From NCBI GenBank assembly GCA_049587755.1, contig JBAVEN010000032.1, positions 1-64,000 on the forward strand: a DNA stretch of 64,000 nucleotides. The letters are read 5' to 3'. Source of the stretch: Bog-375 sp049587755. GTDB taxonomy: Bacteria; Acidobacteriota; Terriglobia; Bryobacterales; Bryobacteraceae. Position 1 is the stretch's first letter. Each line of letters starts with the position of its first letter. Below are positions 42,909-52,611 of this stretch, piece by piece. The translations under genes were made by a program, and so were the position numbers. The notes under the pieces were generated by a model, which was not told the origin of the DNA, made no database searches, and saw only the letters and a program-made list of their open reading frames with translations.

Positions 42909-45169
42909 ACCACGCCCCATTTGCGGCGCAGCAGCCATTCGCACGCGCGCAGGCCGAGCGCTAGGAGAAAGATGGCCGGCATGTCCCAAAGGTCGCGCGT
43001 CTCGCGTGCCGTGATGCCGGCTTCGGAATACGAAATCTCGCTCGCCAGTTTGGACGCCTGCGCCGGCGTATAGTAGCGGCCACCGGTCTCGTCGGCCAGT
43101 TTCTCCAATAGCTCGCGGTTCTGCGAGGTGCGGAAGTTCTCCGCTACGCCGTCCTCGCGAAGGAAGGCCAGCACATCGCGGCCCAGTTCCTCTTGCTCGC
43201 GCCCAGCGACGATTTCAGCCACGTAGGAACCTGGCGCCGAAGCAGAGAATTCACCGGCGTAAACGCCTTCTTCGAGCGGCTGCGGAGCCAGTTCCATGGT
43301 GGCACTGGTTCCGTCGGGCTCGAGAATCCGCCCCTGCACATGAGCGTCGGTGACCGGTTTGTATTCCTTGTCCCTCACCTCCACACGCAGCGGCACGCGC
43401 GTCTCGTCGGAGAGCACCTGCCTGGGCGTTGTCACCGTGACCGGTCCCGGCGTGTCGGCAACCAGGTAGCGCAGCAGTTGCTGCCAGAAAGTCTCCTGGG
43501 TGCGATCCTCGTGCGGCAGCCACATTCTCCAGCGCCAGCTTCCACCAGTGGCGAATAAAACCGTGCGCCCGCGGCCGTAGTTTTCCGTGACCAGTAGCGG
43601 CATCTTGCGCTTTCCCGCCGGGGTGGAAACCAGCAGCACCGTGGCGCCGGGTTTTTCGTCGCCGGCTTCCTGGTAGTTGGCCATCATCGGCATGTTCTTC
43701 CAGCGCTCCGCGCTGCGCGCGGCGTCGTCATCCAGCCGGCAGATGCTGCTTTGCGCGCCGGCGGGCGTCAGTTCCTGGCCGGTGAAGTCGCGGTGAAACG
43801 TGCCCCTGTTTTGCGGCAGCTTGGTCGGGACCAGGTCGGCCAGCGCGCTGCCCGCCCAGCCGCCGTCGGTAAGCGCGGCTCGCCCGCCCAGCAGCAGCAG
43901 CCCGCCGCCGCGGCGATCCACAAAATCGTGAATGAGTTGTTGCTGGCCGGGAGTGAAGTAATTCAACTCCACGCTGCCGATGATCAGCCCCTGGTAAGCA
44001 AACAGTTCTTCGGCTTTGGTGGGGAACCCGTCTGCCAGTTCCCTGTCGTCGATTCTGCCTTGCACGTAGATCTTATTCTGCGTGGAGCGCACCATGCTGG
44101 CGATCTCCTGCTCGGGGCGATCGTCGTTCGGCAGAAATGGCAGCGCGCGGCGGATGAATTTGTAGTCCCAGCGCGGCTCGCCTTCCACATAAAGGATGCG
44201 CGGCTTGCGCGCGTCCACGTTGACCAGGCGCGTGACCGCGTTGTTGCGCGTGTTCTCCTCTCCGGGCAGCGGGTCGATGCCGATTTCAAACGTCTTCGGC
44301 CCGGCGTCGCCGCCGTTGAACATCAGCGATTCGGTCCGCAGCCGGCGGTCAGCAGGCAGCGTGACCTCCTGGCTGGCCAGCACTTTCCCGTTGTCTCGCA
44401 CATTGAGCATAGCCCGGCTGCCGGAAAACCCGTAGCTGGAAAACGTCACCGTCGCCGTCAGCCGCGACTGCGGAAGCGCCCGCGCCGGCAGCACGGCATC
44501 GGTGATTTCCACGTCGCGGTCCGGGTGCTCGCGGCCGAAACCAACGGTGTGAACCGGAACGCGCTGCTTGCGGAGCGCCGCCAGCGTATCCAGGCTGATG
44601 CCGCCGGCATTGTCCGCTCCGTCGCTGAGCAGCACCATCGCGCCCAGCGGCAGCGACGACGATTCCTCCAGCACGCGGTCCAGCGTATCGCCGATGTGTG
44701 TTGCCGGCTGGGAGGCGTCGAACGCCTCCGTCTTCTGCACCCGCTCCGGTTCCGCGCCGAACTTATACAGCCGCACCTGGAAGCGCTCGCCCAGCGATTT
44801 CAGCAGCCCGCCATCCAGCGCCCGCTTCGCCGCCATCTCGCGTGTGCCGTCCGCATCGGCGATGCCCATGCTCCGCGAGTCATCCACCAGCACAGCCACC
44901 ACATTTTGCTGCGGCCGTAGCGTGGCCACGCTGAGCGCCGGATGCCACAACAGAAACAGAATCAGCGTCAGCATGCCGGATTCGAGCAGCCAGATGGCCA
45001 GCGGCCTAATGCCGCTCAGCATGCCGTGGTTGTGCCGGGTGTGCCAGTACAGCAGCCCGCCTCCGCACACCACCGCCGCCGCCAGCAGCCACAGCGGCCA
45101 GGGTGTCAGCAACACAAACTGGCCCTTATGGAAAATGGCGGCCGGGTATTTGAAGAGGAGCTCGAACAT
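42905..45169 (-). CDS. VWA/glutamine-amidotransferase-like membrane protein
   Basis: A 754-residue protein, first gene of the operon. Two N-terminal membrane helices (about 20-40 and 55-80) lead to a VWA domain (VAVLVDDSRSMGIADADG, then GAMVLLSDGADNAGG). An Ig-like segment is followed by a class-I-amidotransferase-like region (LFAYQGLIIGSVELNYFTPGQQQLIHDFVDRRGGGLLLLGG) that lacks an obvious catalytic Cys, then beta domains and a C-terminal helix (MPAIFLLALGLRACEWLLRR). It resembles the large VWA proteins of BatA/MoxR loci. The MIDAS-like DDSRSM is complete. Confidence 0.85.
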   Translation of the reverse strand: MFELLFKYPAAIFHKGQFVLLTPWPLWLLAAAVVCGGGLLYWHTRHNHGMLSGIRPLAIWLLESGMLTLILFLLWHPALSVATLRPQQNVVAVLVDDSRSMGIADADGTREMAAKRALDGGLLKSLGERFQVRLYKFGAEPERVQKTEAFDASQPATHIGDTLDRVLEESSSLPLGAMVLLSDGADNAGGISLDTLAALRKQRVPVHTVGFGREHPDRDVEITDAVLPARALPQSRLTATVTFSSYGFSGSRAMLNVRDNGKVLASQEVTLPADRRLRTESLMFNGGDAGPKTFEIGIDPLPGEENTRNNAVTRLVNVDARKPRILYVEGEPRWDYKFIRRALPFLPNDDRPEQEIASMVRSTQNKIYVQGRIDDRELADGFPTKAEELFAYQGLIIGSVELNYFTPGQQQLIHDFVDRRGGGLLLLGGRAALTDGGWAGSALADLVPTKLPQNRGTFHRDFTGQELTPAGAQSSICRLDDDAARSAERWKNMPMMANYQEAGDEKPGATVLLVSTPAGKRKMPLLVTENYGRGRTVLFATGGSWRWRMWLPHEDRTQETFWQQLLRYLVADTPGPVTVTTPRQVLSDETRVPLRVEVRDKEYKPVTDAHVQGRILEPDGTSATMELAPQPLEEGVYAGEFSASAPGSYVAEIVAGREQEELGRDVLAFLREDGVAENFRTSQNRELLEKLADETGGRYYTPAQASKLASEISYSEAGITARETRDLWDMPAIFLLALGLRACEWLLRRKWGVV

Positions 45170-45476
45170 TAGGTTCTCACCGGCAAACCGCGTCCGGTAC
45201 GCGACGATAGACGTGCTGCTGGCGGGCGGGAGTTACCAGCGATTGCAACCTGGGGGGAAATTGCACATGAGCGCGCATTGCGCTTCAGCCCTCGTATGTG
45301 AGTCAGGATAGCATGGCAGAGTGGTGGAGCATCCTTTGGCTTGCCGGCTTTGTTTCCCCGCGCCTTTTCGCGAAAACCCCCGTAGCGCCGGCGGTCTTTG
45401 CCGCCGGTCCTTCGCGTGCCGCTAAGGCTCGCCCCACCGAGAACCCGGGCTATACTAGGAAATACCCGTCATTCCC
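45170..45476. other. Divergent promoter region between MoxR operon and uvrA
   Basis: 307 nt between divergent genes. It should hold promoters for both the seven-gene operon and uvrA. A TATACT (45451-45456) could be the uvrA -10 box, but no -35 was convincing. It also holds a copy of a 28-bp repeat, listed separately. No gene seen. Confidence 0.45.
45381..45408. repeat. 28-bp palindromic repeat, copy 1
   Basis: Identical over 28 bp to 63032-63059. It contains the hairpin CCGGCGG-TCTTTG-CCGCCGG. An inverted, diverged relative lies at 63169-63191. Probably a REP-like or small mobile intergenic element. Confidence 0.85.
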
Positions 45477-48278
45477 GTGCAAGACTACATCCGGATTCGC
45501 GGCGCGCGAACCCATAATCTGAAAAACATTTCGGTTTCCATTCCCCACAATCAATTGACGGTGGTGACCGGCGTTTCCGGCTCGGGCAAGTCGTCGCTGG
45601 CGTTCGACACCATCTACGCGGAGGGCCAGCGGCGGTACGTGGAATCGATGTCGGCCTACGCCCGCCAGTTTTTGGAGCGCATGGAAAAGCCCGCGGTGGA
45701 TGACATCGACGGCATTGCGCCGGCGGTGGCTATCCGCCAGAAGAACTCGAGCCGCAACCCCCGCTCCACCGTTGCCACCTCCACCGAGTGTTACGATTTT
45801 CTGCGCCTGCTGTATGCGCGTGTCGGCCAGACGTTCTGCCCCAACTGCGGGACGGTGGTGCGGAAGGACACGGTGGATGAAGTGGCCGCACGCCTGCTCG
45901 CGCTGCCCGAAGGCTCGCGCTGGTATGCGTTGTTCGCCTGCGGTGAACACGCCGGCGCCGCCTCGCTGCGTGACCACCTCTTCGAGCTGCGTAAGAAGGG
46001 CTTCACGCGGCTGTTTCAAGCCGGGCGGATCTTCGAGTTTTCGACGCCCGAATCGCTGCTCGATATCGATTTCGGCAAGCCCGTCTTCGTGCTCGTGGAC
46101 CGCATCGCCATCGGCCCCGGCCTGCATCAGCGCCTGGTCGATACCGTCGAGATCTGTTATCGCGAAGCTGGCGAAGTGATCTTCGAAAGCGCCGCGCCGC
46201 CCGCCCGAACGCTGCGCTTCAACGAGAAGTTCCAATGCAAGACCTGCGGCATGGAATTCGCGCTGCCGGAGCCCATCCTCTTCAGCTTCAATTCGCCGTT
46301 CGGCGCCTGCCCGCGCTGCCAGGGCTTCGGCAATACCATCGATTTCGATTTGGACCGCGTGATTCCTGACAAATCGCTTTCGCTGGACGCGGGTGCGGTT
46401 GAGCCCTGGACCAAGCCGAAGTATCGCTCCTGGCTCGGCAATTTCCGCAAATCCGCGCGCGGCAAGGTGCGCTTCCGCGCGGCCTTCGCCGACCTGACCG
46501 ACGAAGAGCGCGAGCTGGTGTACGATTTCGTCCGCCGCTTCTTCGCTTACCTGGAAACCAAGAAATACAAGCTGCATGTCCGCGTCTTCCTCAGCCGTTA
46601 CCGCGGTTACGCGCTGTGCCCGGAGTGCAAGGGCGCGCGTCTGCGCAAGGAAGCGCTCTACGTGCGCGTAGGCGGCCGCAACCTAGCGGAATTGGTGCGC
46701 CTCAATATCGCCGAAGCCGCGCAGTTCTTCGACGCGCTGGCGCTCAAGCCGGAAGAAACCGCCATCGCCGACAAGATTCTGGTCGAAATCCGCCAGCGGC
46801 TGAAGTTCTTGAACGACGTGGGTCTGGAATACCTGACGCTCGACCGGCTGTCCTCCACCCTGTCAGGCGGCGAGGCGCAACGCATCCAGCTTGCCACTTG
46901 CCTGGGCTCCCGCCTGGTGGGCGCCTGCTACGTGCTCGACGAACCGTCGATCGGCCTGCACAGCCGCGACACCGGGCGGCTGATTCGTATCCTCGCCGAA
47001 TTGCGCGAACTGGGCAACACCATCGTGGTCGTGGAGCACGATCCCGAAGTGATGCGCGCCGCCGATCATCTGCTGGATTTGGGGCCGGGCGCCGGCGAGC
47101 GTGGCGGCAGTGTTGTCTACGAGGGCACTCTCGAACAACTCCTCGCCAACGGCAATAACTCGCTCACCGCGCGCTACCTGCGCGGCGAACTGCGCGTCGC
47201 GGGGCCGCGCGCCCGCCGGCCGGTGGACCCCAAACGCACGCTGCGCGTCATCGGCGCCCGCGTCCACAACTTGAAAAACATCGACGTCGAGATTCCGCTG
47301 GGCATGATGGTGGTGATCACCGGCGTTTCCGGCTCCGGCAAGTCGACGCTGGTTCACGATGTGGTGTTCCGCTCGCTGGAGGCCCTCCACCGGGCGCGCG
47401 ATTCGTCGAGCGCAGCGGAAATCGAAGAGGCCGCCGGCGACCTGGACGCCGGACCGCGCCTGGCATGCCGCAAACTGGAAGGCGCTGAGCGCATTCTGAG
47501 CACGGTCATGATCGACCAGTCGCCCATCGGCCGCACGCCGCGCTCCAATCCGGTCACCTACATTAAAGCGTTCGACCTGATTCGCGCCGCCTTCGCGAGC
47601 ACCCGCGACGCCAAGAAACAAGGCTACACTCCCGGCCATTTCTCCTTCAACATTCCCGGAGGCCGCTGCGAGACCTGCCAGGGCGATGGCACGGTGACCG
47701 TGGAGATGCAGTTCCTGGCCGACGTGGAGCTGATCTGCGAGGAGTGCAAGGGCACCCGTTATAAGAGCGCCATTCTCGAGATTCGCTATAACGGGCTCAA
47801 CATCCACGAAGTTTTGCAGCTCACCGTCAGCGAGGCCATCGAGTTCTTCAGCGGCATGCCCCGGCTGGTGGACCGCCTGCGCGTGCTGGACGACGTGGGC
47901 CTGGGATACTTGCGGCTGGGTCAATCCGCCACCACGCTTTCCGGCGGCGAAGCGCAGCGCGTCAAGCTGGCCGCGCACCTGGCGGCGGCAAGCTGCCGCG
48001 GCACGCTGTTCATCTTCGACGAGCCCACCACCGGCCTGCACTTCGACGATATCGCCAAGCTGCTGGCCGCTTTCGGGCGGCTGATCGAAAACGGCGGCAG
48101 CCTGATCGTGATCGAACACAACCTCGACGTGGTCCGCGCTGCCGATTGGGTGATCGACCTGGGACCCGAGGGCGGCGCAAGCGGCGGTGAAGTGGTGGTG
48201 GCCGGAACCCCGGAGACCGTAGCCCGGAACGTCCGCTCGTACACCGGCCGGTATCTCGCCGCGTTGCCGGCGAAGTAG
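45477..48278 (+). CDS. uvrA: Excinuclease ABC subunit A
   Basis: A 933-residue UvrA, the damage-recognition subunit of nucleotide excision repair. It has two ABC ATPase modules: Walker A GVSGSGKSSL and GVSGSGKSTL; signatures STLSGGEAQRIQLA and TTLSGGEAQRVKLA; Walker B VLDEPSIGLH and FDEPTTGLH. Zinc-finger pairs are CKTC...CPRC and CETCQGDG...CEECKG. It starts with GTG at 45477, with no strong ribosome site. Length is near the usual 940. The insertion regions between the zinc modules look slightly divergent, and a second UvrA may exist elsewhere. It is followed 20 nt later by a secreted-protein gene. Confidence 0.96.
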   Translation: MQDYIRIRGARTHNLKNISVSIPHNQLTVVTGVSGSGKSSLAFDTIYAEGQRRYVESMSAYARQFLERMEKPAVDDIDGIAPAVAIRQKNSSRNPRSTVATSTECYDFLRLLYARVGQTFCPNCGTVVRKDTVDEVAARLLALPEGSRWYALFACGEHAGAASLRDHLFELRKKGFTRLFQAGRIFEFSTPESLLDIDFGKPVFVLVDRIAIGPGLHQRLVDTVEICYREAGEVIFESAAPPARTLRFNEKFQCKTCGMEFALPEPILFSFNSPFGACPRCQGFGNTIDFDLDRVIPDKSLSLDAGAVEPWTKPKYRSWLGNFRKSARGKVRFRAAFADLTDEERELVYDFVRRFFAYLETKKYKLHVRVFLSRYRGYALCPECKGARLRKEALYVRVGGRNLAELVRLNIAEAAQFFDALALKPEETAIADKILVEIRQRLKFLNDVGLEYLTLDRLSSTLSGGEAQRIQLATCLGSRLVGACYVLDEPSIGLHSRDTGRLIRILAELRELGNTIVVVEHDPEVMRAADHLLDLGPGAGERGGSVVYEGTLEQLLANGNNSLTARYLRGELRVAGPRARRPVDPKRTLRVIGARVHNLKNIDVEIPLGMMVVITGVSGSGKSTLVHDVVFRSLEALHRARDSSSAAEIEEAAGDLDAGPRLACRKLEGAERILSTVMIDQSPIGRTPRSNPVTYIKAFDLIRAAFASTRDAKKQGYTPGHFSFNIPGGRCETCQGDGTVTVEMQFLADVELICEECKGTRYKSAILEIRYNGLNIHEVLQLTVSEAIEFFSGMPRLVDRLRVLDDVGLGYLRLGQSATTLSGGEAQRVKLAAHLAAASCRGTLFIFDEPTTGLHFDDIAKLLAAFGRLIENGGSLIVIEHNLDVVRAADWVIDLGPEGGASGGEVVVAGTPETVARNVRSYTGRYLAALPAK

Positions 48279-48298
48279 AATCGTACTGGGAGGTCCGA

Positions 48299-49129
48299 AT
48301 GCGGTTCTTGCTGCTCGTTTCTCTCGCTGGCCCGCTGGCTCTCGCCGCCACCGAACCGTTGGCCATCGTCCAGCCGGTCATCAGCCAGATGGAAGAAGGC
48401 GCGCCCTCGCCCGCGGGATTTTATTACACGCCTGGCGAGGTCCTGTTTTTTACCTGCCGCGTGGCGCATTACGCCAAGACCGCCGATCTCAAGGTTCGCA
48501 TCGCCTATTCGGTCGAGACGTTCGATCCCAAAGGCGTACAACTCACCGAGACTTATAAGAACGAATTCAACGACGAGGTTTCGATCGAGGACAAGGAATG
48601 GATGCCCAAGATCCAAACGCAAATGCTGATTCCTCCCCTCGCGGGTTCCGGCACTTACAAGGTTGTGGTCAAGGCAGAAGACGAGATAGCCAAGACCACG
48701 GCGCAGCTTGAGGTGCCCTTCGAGGTCCGCGGCCGCGTAGTGGAGCCGAGCGACTCGGTCACCGTGCGGAACTTTCGCTTCTACCACGACGAGGCCGGCA
48801 AGCAGCCCGCTGAAAGGGCCGTCTACCACGCCGGCGAAACCATGTGGACGCGGTTCGACATCATCGGATACAAATACGGCGAGGGCAACAAGATCGATGT
48901 AAGTTATCTCGCTTCCATCACGCTTTCCGATGGCAAGGTGTTATGGACGCAGCCGGAGCCGGCGGGCGAACAGAGCCAGTCCTTTTATCCCAAACGCTAT
49001 ATCTCCGGCGAATTCAGCATCAACCTGCAAGCGGGAGTAAGGCCAGGCTCTTATGTAGTCGCTGTGCAGGTGAAAGACGCCATCGGCAATCAAACCTACG
49101 AGAGCCGCAATCCCTTCACGGTGGAATAA
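48299..49129 (+). CDS. Secreted Ig-like domain protein
   Basis: A 276-residue protein with a signal peptide (LLLVSLAGPLALAA). Two beta-sandwich domains follow, each with a pattern of the kind YTPGEVLFFTCRVAHYAKT and YHAGETMWTRFDIIGYKYGEGN, suggesting an internal duplication. The end YVVAVQVKDAIGNQTYESRNPFTVE is typical of Ig-like periplasmic folds. GGGAGG lies 6 nt before the ATG. Role unknown, perhaps binding of a surface partner. A weak GC-poor hairpin follows, not scored as a terminator. Confidence 0.78.
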   Translation: MRFLLLVSLAGPLALAATEPLAIVQPVISQMEEGAPSPAGFYYTPGEVLFFTCRVAHYAKTADLKVRIAYSVETFDPKGVQLTETYKNEFNDEVSIEDKEWMPKIQTQMLIPPLAGSGTYKVVVKAEDEIAKTTAQLEVPFEVRGRVVEPSDSVTVRNFRFYHDEAGKQPAERAVYHAGETMWTRFDIIGYKYGEGNKIDVSYLASITLSDGKVLWTQPEPAGEQSQSFYPKRYISGEFSINLQAGVRPGSYVVAVQVKDAIGNQTYESRNPFTVE

Positions 49130-49227
49130 GTAGGACAGACTATCGCCTTTCGCGGCCTGTCATTCTCGCTAATGCGCGACGCGTTGACAGACGACAAAAA
49201 ACGACTGTCCGTCTTATTTCCTTGTTT

Positions 49228-50712
49228 TCACACCACGCCCTCCAGCTTGAGCACATACGCCTGTGAAAACGGCAGGCTCTCTGGTACGCGAACCGTCAGG
49301 CGCTTCTCCTGGTGCCGGGCCTCCAGCGGTGCATCGTTCCCCAGCAGCGTGACGCGCACGCCGGTGTCGGTTTCGATGTCATCGAGCACCACCTCGCGCT
49401 CGGGCCTGTGCGGCAAAATCGCGTAAACCACGCCCGCTTTCGTGGTAAAGAATGCCTCGATCCGCGCCGCGCCGGCTGGCGGTGTATCCACCAGACTCGT
49501 GATTGGGTACGCCGACATGAATTCGCTCTCTTCGAGTTTCGGTTCCCTACCCTCCGACCACTGCCGCGCGCGGCGCCACGCGCGTGTTCCGTAAATAGCT
49601 TCCCCGTTCTGCTTCAGCCAGTCGCCGAGCTGCAGCAGCCGCTCTTCCATGATCACTGGAATGCGGCCGTCGCCGGTAGGGCCGATATCGAGCAGTAAAT
49701 TGCCGCCGCGGCTCACCAGGTCGAGCAGCATCAGCAGCAGCTCGCGGCCGGTACGATAATCCGCCAGCGTCTCCGCGCGATTGTAGCCGTATGAGAAGCC
49801 CATGCCGCGGTTTTCCTCCCACGGGTGCCCGCTCTGCTTCATGCCGGACGTGTATTCCGTGGTGTAGTAACCGCCGTGTTTGTGCCGGGTGTCCTTGCCC
49901 CACCGGTCGTTGATCACCACTCGCTCGCGCACCGGCGATTCGTTGAACAGCCATGCCAGCAGCTCCGGCGAGTGCCATTCCTCGCTCGTCAGCTCCCATT
50001 CACCATCGGAGAAAATGACTTCCGGCTCGACATGCTTTACCACGTCCTGAAACTGCGGAAACAGGTGCTCTCGCACGTATCGCGGCTTGTCGGAAAGCCA
50101 CAGCGGGTTGTACCACTCGTACAACGAATAGTAAATTCCCATGTGGAGCCCGCGCTTGCGTCCGGCATTGGTGAGATCGGCCAGCAGGTCGCGCCGCGGA
50201 CCGATGTCCACCGCGTTCCAGGGCCGTCCCCAGTCGCGGTTGGCTTCCGCGTTGCGCCACAACGTGAAGCCTTCGTGATGTTTGGAAGTGGGTACCACGT
50301 AGCGGGCGCCGGAACGCGCAATGACGTCCGCCCAGTGGTCCGGGTCGAACAACTCGGCGCGAAACTGCGGAGCGAAATCGAGGTAAGGAAAATCGGCCCC
50401 GTAGACGCGCCGGTGAAACTGCCAGGTCTGGTAGCCGTTCTGGCCCGGCGCCGTGGCCTTCTTGCCCTCCGTGAGCGAGTGCCAATACCATTCCGCGTAG
50501 GGCGTCTCTCCCTTGGTGCGCGGCGGCGCAAACGATGGCACTGAGTAAACGCCCCAGTGGATGAAGATGCCGAACTTGGCATCCAAATACCATTCGGGAG
50601 TCGGCCGGCTGTCGATCGAATCCCAGTCAGCCTGATAGCGCGCTTCACCAGCGCTCTGCCGCAGAGCCAGCGGCGCCGCGGCCATGGTGCGAAGAAAATC
50701 CCGGCGTTGCAT
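49228..50712 (-). CDS. GH29 alpha-L-fucosidase
   Basis: A 494-residue retaining fucosidase that hydrolyses terminal alpha-L-fucose. The N-terminus has a twin-arginine signal (MQRRDFLRTMAAAPLAL), so it is likely exported folded by Tat. The barrel shows WYLDAKFGIFIHWGVYSVPSF, TSKHHEGFTLW and the nucleophile region VIFSDGEW, where the Asp is the expected nucleophile. A C-terminal beta domain follows. The general acid/base residue varies in GH29 and cannot be assigned here. It diverges from the ammonia-lyase gene. Confidence 0.93.
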   Translation of the reverse strand: MQRRDFLRTMAAAPLALRQSAGEARYQADWDSIDSRPTPEWYLDAKFGIFIHWGVYSVPSFAPPRTKGETPYAEWYWHSLTEGKKATAPGQNGYQTWQFHRRVYGADFPYLDFAPQFRAELFDPDHWADVIARSGARYVVPTSKHHEGFTLWRNAEANRDWGRPWNAVDIGPRRDLLADLTNAGRKRGLHMGIYYSLYEWYNPLWLSDKPRYVREHLFPQFQDVVKHVEPEVIFSDGEWELTSEEWHSPELLAWLFNESPVRERVVINDRWGKDTRHKHGGYYTTEYTSGMKQSGHPWEENRGMGFSYGYNRAETLADYRTGRELLLMLLDLVSRGGNLLLDIGPTGDGRIPVIMEERLLQLGDWLKQNGEAIYGTRAWRRARQWSEGREPKLEESEFMSAYPITSLVDTPPAGAARIEAFFTTKAGVVYAILPHRPEREVVLDDIETDTGVRVTLLGNDAPLEARHQEKRLTVRVPESLPFSQAYVLKLEGVV

Positions 50713-50756
50713 ACCGGGCTATGTTATCAAGATTGGCGGCTGTTACCCTACCGTAC

Positions 50757-52253
50757 ATGGCAGACACATTCGAAGTTGGCTCAGCCCGCTTGAGCATCGA
50801 AGATGCCGTGCGCGTGGCGCGGGAAGCTGTCCGGGTGCGCATCGCGGCGGCGGCGGTCGAGCGCATCGCCCGCGGCCGCTGGCGCCTCGAAGAGTTGATG
50901 GCGCGCGGCGAGCGCATTTACGGCGTCAACACCGGCGTGGGCGGCAATGTGGGCATCTCGCTACCGCCGGAAAAAATGGAGCTGCTGCAGCACAACCTGA
51001 TCCGACATCTCTCCTGCGCCACCGGACAGCCGCTGCCAAACGACGTCGTGCGCGCCGCCATGCTGCTGCGCCTGGCCACTTTCGTTACCGGCGCTTCCGC
51101 CGTACGTCCTGAGCTGGCCGAGGCCTTGGCGGCGCTCCTGAACCACCGCATCACGCCCGTGGTGCCGCGCTACGGTTCGGTAGGCGCGTCCGGCGATCTG
51201 ATGCCTTCCGCTTACATCGCCCGCGTGCTCATCGGAATGGGAGAAGCCGAATTCGACGGGCGCCGCATGCCGGCCGCGGAAGCGCTCAAGGCCGCCGGTT
51301 TGATGCCCATCCTCTTCGCGCCCAAGGAGGCTCTGGCGCTAATCAACGGCACCACCGTGATGACCGCCTGCGCCACGCTTTTGTGGATGGACGCGCGGCG
51401 CGTGCTCGAGGCGGTGCTCTCCGCCGCGGCCCTGGCCGTCGAAGCCATGGAGGCTCCGGCGCAGCCCTTCGATGCCTGGGTGCAGGAGCAGAAAGGCCAT
51501 CCCGGCCAGATCGCCGTGGCTGCGTTCCTGCGTGACATGCTGGCCGGCTCCGGTTATACCCGCGCATCGAGTGGCCAAAGCTGCTATTCCCTGCGCTGCG
51601 TCCCGCAAGGCCTTGGGCAAGTTTGGGAAGCCAACGAAGACGGCCGCGCCGTCATCGAACGCGAAATCAATTCAGCCAACGACAATCCGCTGGTCGATCC
51701 GGACACCGGCGAACTGCACAAGGCCGGCAATTTCTACGGCGGCCACATCGCCCGCCTGCTCGATACCTGGAAGATCGATTTCGCCGCCATGGGCAACTGG
51801 GCCAACGCGCTGATCGCACTCCTGGTGGACGATCGCTTCACCCACGGCTTGCCCGCCAACCTCACGCCCGAGCCCGGAGTCAATTCCGGCTTCAAGGGAA
51901 TGCAGTTGAGCATCACCAGCCTGGCTTGCGCCGTGCGGCAGATGGCCGGACCCAGTTCCATCCATTCGCTGCCGACCGAGCAGTACAACCAGGACGTCGT
52001 GAGCTTGGGAATGCACGCCGCCGTCACCGCCATGGATGCGCTCGAGTGTTTGCGCAACGAAATCGCCATGTTACTGCTGGCGGTCACCCAGGCCGTCGAC
52101 TTGCGCGGCGGTGAGGGCAAACTTGGTGGCGGCTCTAAGCGCGTCTATCGCAACGTCCGCCGCTTGGCCGCGTTCCAATCCGCCGACCGTCCGATGGAAA
52201 ACGAAGTCGCCGCCGTAGCGGCGCTGATCGTCTCCGGTGGCTTGTCATCCTGA
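50757..52253 (+). CDS. Aromatic amino acid ammonia-lyase, tyrosine ammonia-lyase-like
   Basis: A 498-residue MIO-dependent lyase that deaminates an aromatic amino acid. The Ala-Ser-Gly triad that cyclises to the MIO group is in GSVGASGDLMPSAYIA (about residues 144-146). Further signatures are YGVNTGVGGNVG and CYSLRCVPQGLGQVWE. The substrate pocket pair falls at NLIRHLSCA: His84-Leu85 (51006-51011). This is the pair typical of tyrosine ammonia-lyases; histidine ammonia-lyases have Ser-His and phenylalanine ammonia-lyases Phe-Leu. The likely product is p-coumarate. The ATG at 50757 begins the conserved region; one at 50721 adds 12 residues. No hut genes are adjacent. Confidence 0.85.
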   Translation: MADTFEVGSARLSIEDAVRVAREAVRVRIAAAAVERIARGRWRLEELMARGERIYGVNTGVGGNVGISLPPEKMELLQHNLIRHLSCATGQPLPNDVVRAAMLLRLATFVTGASAVRPELAEALAALLNHRITPVVPRYGSVGASGDLMPSAYIARVLIGMGEAEFDGRRMPAAEALKAAGLMPILFAPKEALALINGTTVMTACATLLWMDARRVLEAVLSAAALAVEAMEAPAQPFDAWVQEQKGHPGQIAVAAFLRDMLAGSGYTRASSGQSCYSLRCVPQGLGQVWEANEDGRAVIEREINSANDNPLVDPDTGELHKAGNFYGGHIARLLDTWKIDFAAMGNWANALIALLVDDRFTHGLPANLTPEPGVNSGFKGMQLSITSLACAVRQMAGPSSIHSLPTEQYNQDVVSLGMHAAVTAMDALECLRNEIAMLLLAVTQAVDLRGGEGKLGGGSKRVYRNVRRLAAFQSADRPMENEVAAVAALIVSGGLSS

Positions 52254-52319
52254 GGCCGCCCGCCGGCCGTTTGCGCGCGCCCCGTCCGGCGCTCAAATGC
52301 CGCGGCCTAAAAAGCGGAG

Positions 52320-52544
52320 CTAATGAGCAAGAGTGACTTTTTCGCTCGGCCTGTCCAAGACGGCTATTTTCCATCCGACTTCGTTCCAGCACGATTGCGC
52401 CCACCACCACGTGTCAGTGTCGTAGGCAGCGCGTGGTAATTCCCGGCCGATGATCGCCTCGATCTCGCCAAACGTAAACGTGATGGATTTCACCGTCTGC
52501 GTTTTTAAGTAGTCCTTCAGGGGATCGTAAATGCCCATCACCAT
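52320..52544 (-). CDS. DUF7662 domain small protein
   Basis: A 74-residue protein with GIYDPLKDYLKTQTVKSITFTFGEIEAIIG, a conserved W-W region (YDTDTWWWAQSCWNEVGWKI) and the end VTLAH. This layout matches small stand-alone DUF7662 proteins, often found near mobile or defence genes; none is apparent here. The start may be this ATG or the one two codons on. It converges with the ammonia-lyase gene. Function unknown. Confidence 0.78.
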   Translation of the reverse strand: MVMGIYDPLKDYLKTQTVKSITFTFGEIEAIIGRELPRAAYDTDTWWWAQSCWNEVGWKIAVLDRPSEKVTLAH

Positions 52545-52611
52545 CTATTGTGCCCTAATTAAGACAATTAGGCACCATTATGGTGATTTCGGCAACTTTG
52601 TCGCTGTAAGC

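Noticed and set aside
49186..49209. GACAG/CTGTC hairpin after the Ig-like protein gene
   Set aside because: Only 5 bp with a long A-rich loop; too weak to call a terminator.
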